A stretch of 64,000 nt of DNA, from positions 1,795,001 through 1,859,000 of the forward strand of contig NZ_AP014690.1 of NCBI RefSeq assembly GCF_001547995.1. Direction: 5' to 3'. The DNA is from Asaia bogorensis NBRC 16594. GTDB taxonomy: Bacteria > Pseudomonadota > Alphaproteobacteria > Acetobacterales > Acetobacteraceae. This document shows, piece after piece, positions 63,789-64,000 of the stretch. The notes under the pieces are model-generated. The model made no database searches. It saw only the letters and a program-made list of their open reading frames with translations, and was not told the origin of the DNA. The position numbers and the translations under genes are program-made. Each line of letters starts with the position of its first letter. Within the stretch, counting starts at the first letter, position 1.

Positions 63789-64000
63789 TCAGATCGCTGC
63801 TTCTTCAAAAACGTGACGGACATCGCCCTGCCAGGCTCCATTGAAACGCTCCACCCAATGCTCGGCCTGCGTTGGCCCGCCATCAGCGATGGTATGGAGC
63901 GGGGCAAGACAGACTTCTTCACCCAGACCACGCGCACGCAGCCCCTGCTCAGCCAACGCAATGACGCGCTTGGCGAGCCCGCGTAGTCCGCCGGGGAAAT
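63789..64000 (-). CDS. gshA: Glutamate--cysteine ligase, C-terminal fragment
   Basis: The last 70 codons of a gene running off the right edge. The translation FPGGLRGLAKRVIALAEQGL, then GEEVCLAPLHTIADGG, ending WQGDVRHVFEEAAI, resembles the C-terminus of the plant-type glutamate-cysteine ligase of alphaproteobacteria (the pattern of a Trp-x-Gly stretch before a final FEE). It makes gamma-glutamylcysteine for glutathione, which the adhC-fghA pathway needs. The assignment rests on this tail only. The stop is TGA 63791-63789, just before lolA. Confidence 0.7.
   Translation of the reverse strand, partial: FPGGLRGLAKRVIALAEQGLRARGLGEEVCLAPLHTIADGGPTQAEHWVERFNGAWQGDVRHVFEEAAI

Noticed and set aside
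1-64000. CRISPR arrays, intact insertion sequences, toxin-antitoxin or defence genes
   Set aside because: No regularly spaced repeats, transposase motifs or defence-type domains were recognised on either strand.

Overview
The window is GC-rich chromosomal DNA from an alphaproteobacterium, most likely an acetic acid bacterium (Acetobacteraceae). That placement is inferred from three things: the gene set (lipid A/Kdo genes, TamAB, LpoA, CarD, a class Ia ribonucleotide reductase with NrdR-type sites), the style of the PyrE, MurI, SMC and MiaB proteins, and the neighbourhoods miaB-phoH-ybeY-corC and dsbA-smc. The genus cannot be read from the sequence. Almost everything from 1501 rightwards is dense core genome. 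Translation starts are relaxed, with several TTG starts behind good Shine-Dalgarno sequences and one gene whose only sensible start is ATT.

Layout. 1-1500: the 5' end of an exported protein (minus strand), then about 1.36 kb without an intact gene. That stretch is AT-rich and operator-like at first, then carries broken reading frames and two long poly-C tracts, and ends at a tRNA-Gln(CUG) gene. 1.7-14.9 kb: ppx-rlmE, a ROK sugar kinase, a TusA-like protein, the isoprenoid operon xseB-ispA-dxs-tlyA, rlmN, argG, two lipoprotein-type genes (FKBP isomerase, cytochrome c), thymidine kinase, trpS and yjbQ. 15-22.8 kb: formaldehyde-detoxification genes adhC-fghA coupled to an RNase T2 lipoprotein, a bestrophin-like channel, carD, a short-chain dehydrogenase, then a receiver / TPR-glycosyltransferase / P-loop kinase operon. 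22.9-29.4 kb: tamA-tamB. 29.6-43.1 kb: a PlsC acyltransferase, miaB-phoH-ybeY-corC, dsbA, an unusually long smc, a phosphoesterase-chorismate mutase pair, sixA and gltA. 43.1-47.4 kb: a small gene with its own Fur-type operator, pyrE-murI, a polyprenyl diphosphate synthase (minus strand) and a TrmN6-like methyltransferase. 47.5-55 kb: nrdA-(YbaY/META)-nrdB under tandem NrdR-like boxes, osmC, fabI-aroC and pdxH. 55-64 kb: a Usp protein, a DUF374-WaaA fusion with lpxK and an LpxL-type acyltransferase, a small hypothetical, divergent lpoA/rsmI, lolA and the 3' end of gshA.

Several neighbourhoods share a theme. Envelope biogenesis is covered by tamAB, waaA-lpxK-lpxL, fabI, murI, lpoA and lolA. 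Isoprenoid and quinone supply comes from dxs, ispA and the long-chain polyprenyl synthase. RNA modification is covered by rlmE, tlyA, rlmN, miaB, rsmI, ybeY and the TrmN6-like enzyme. No CRISPR array, prophage or intact insertion sequence was seen.

The least explained items are the Fur-boxed 78-residue protein at 43250-43486, the structured non-coding segment at 52133-52301, the 15-bp perfect palindrome at 276-290, the degenerate region beside tRNA-Gln, and the YbaY/META protein placed between the two RNR subunit genes.
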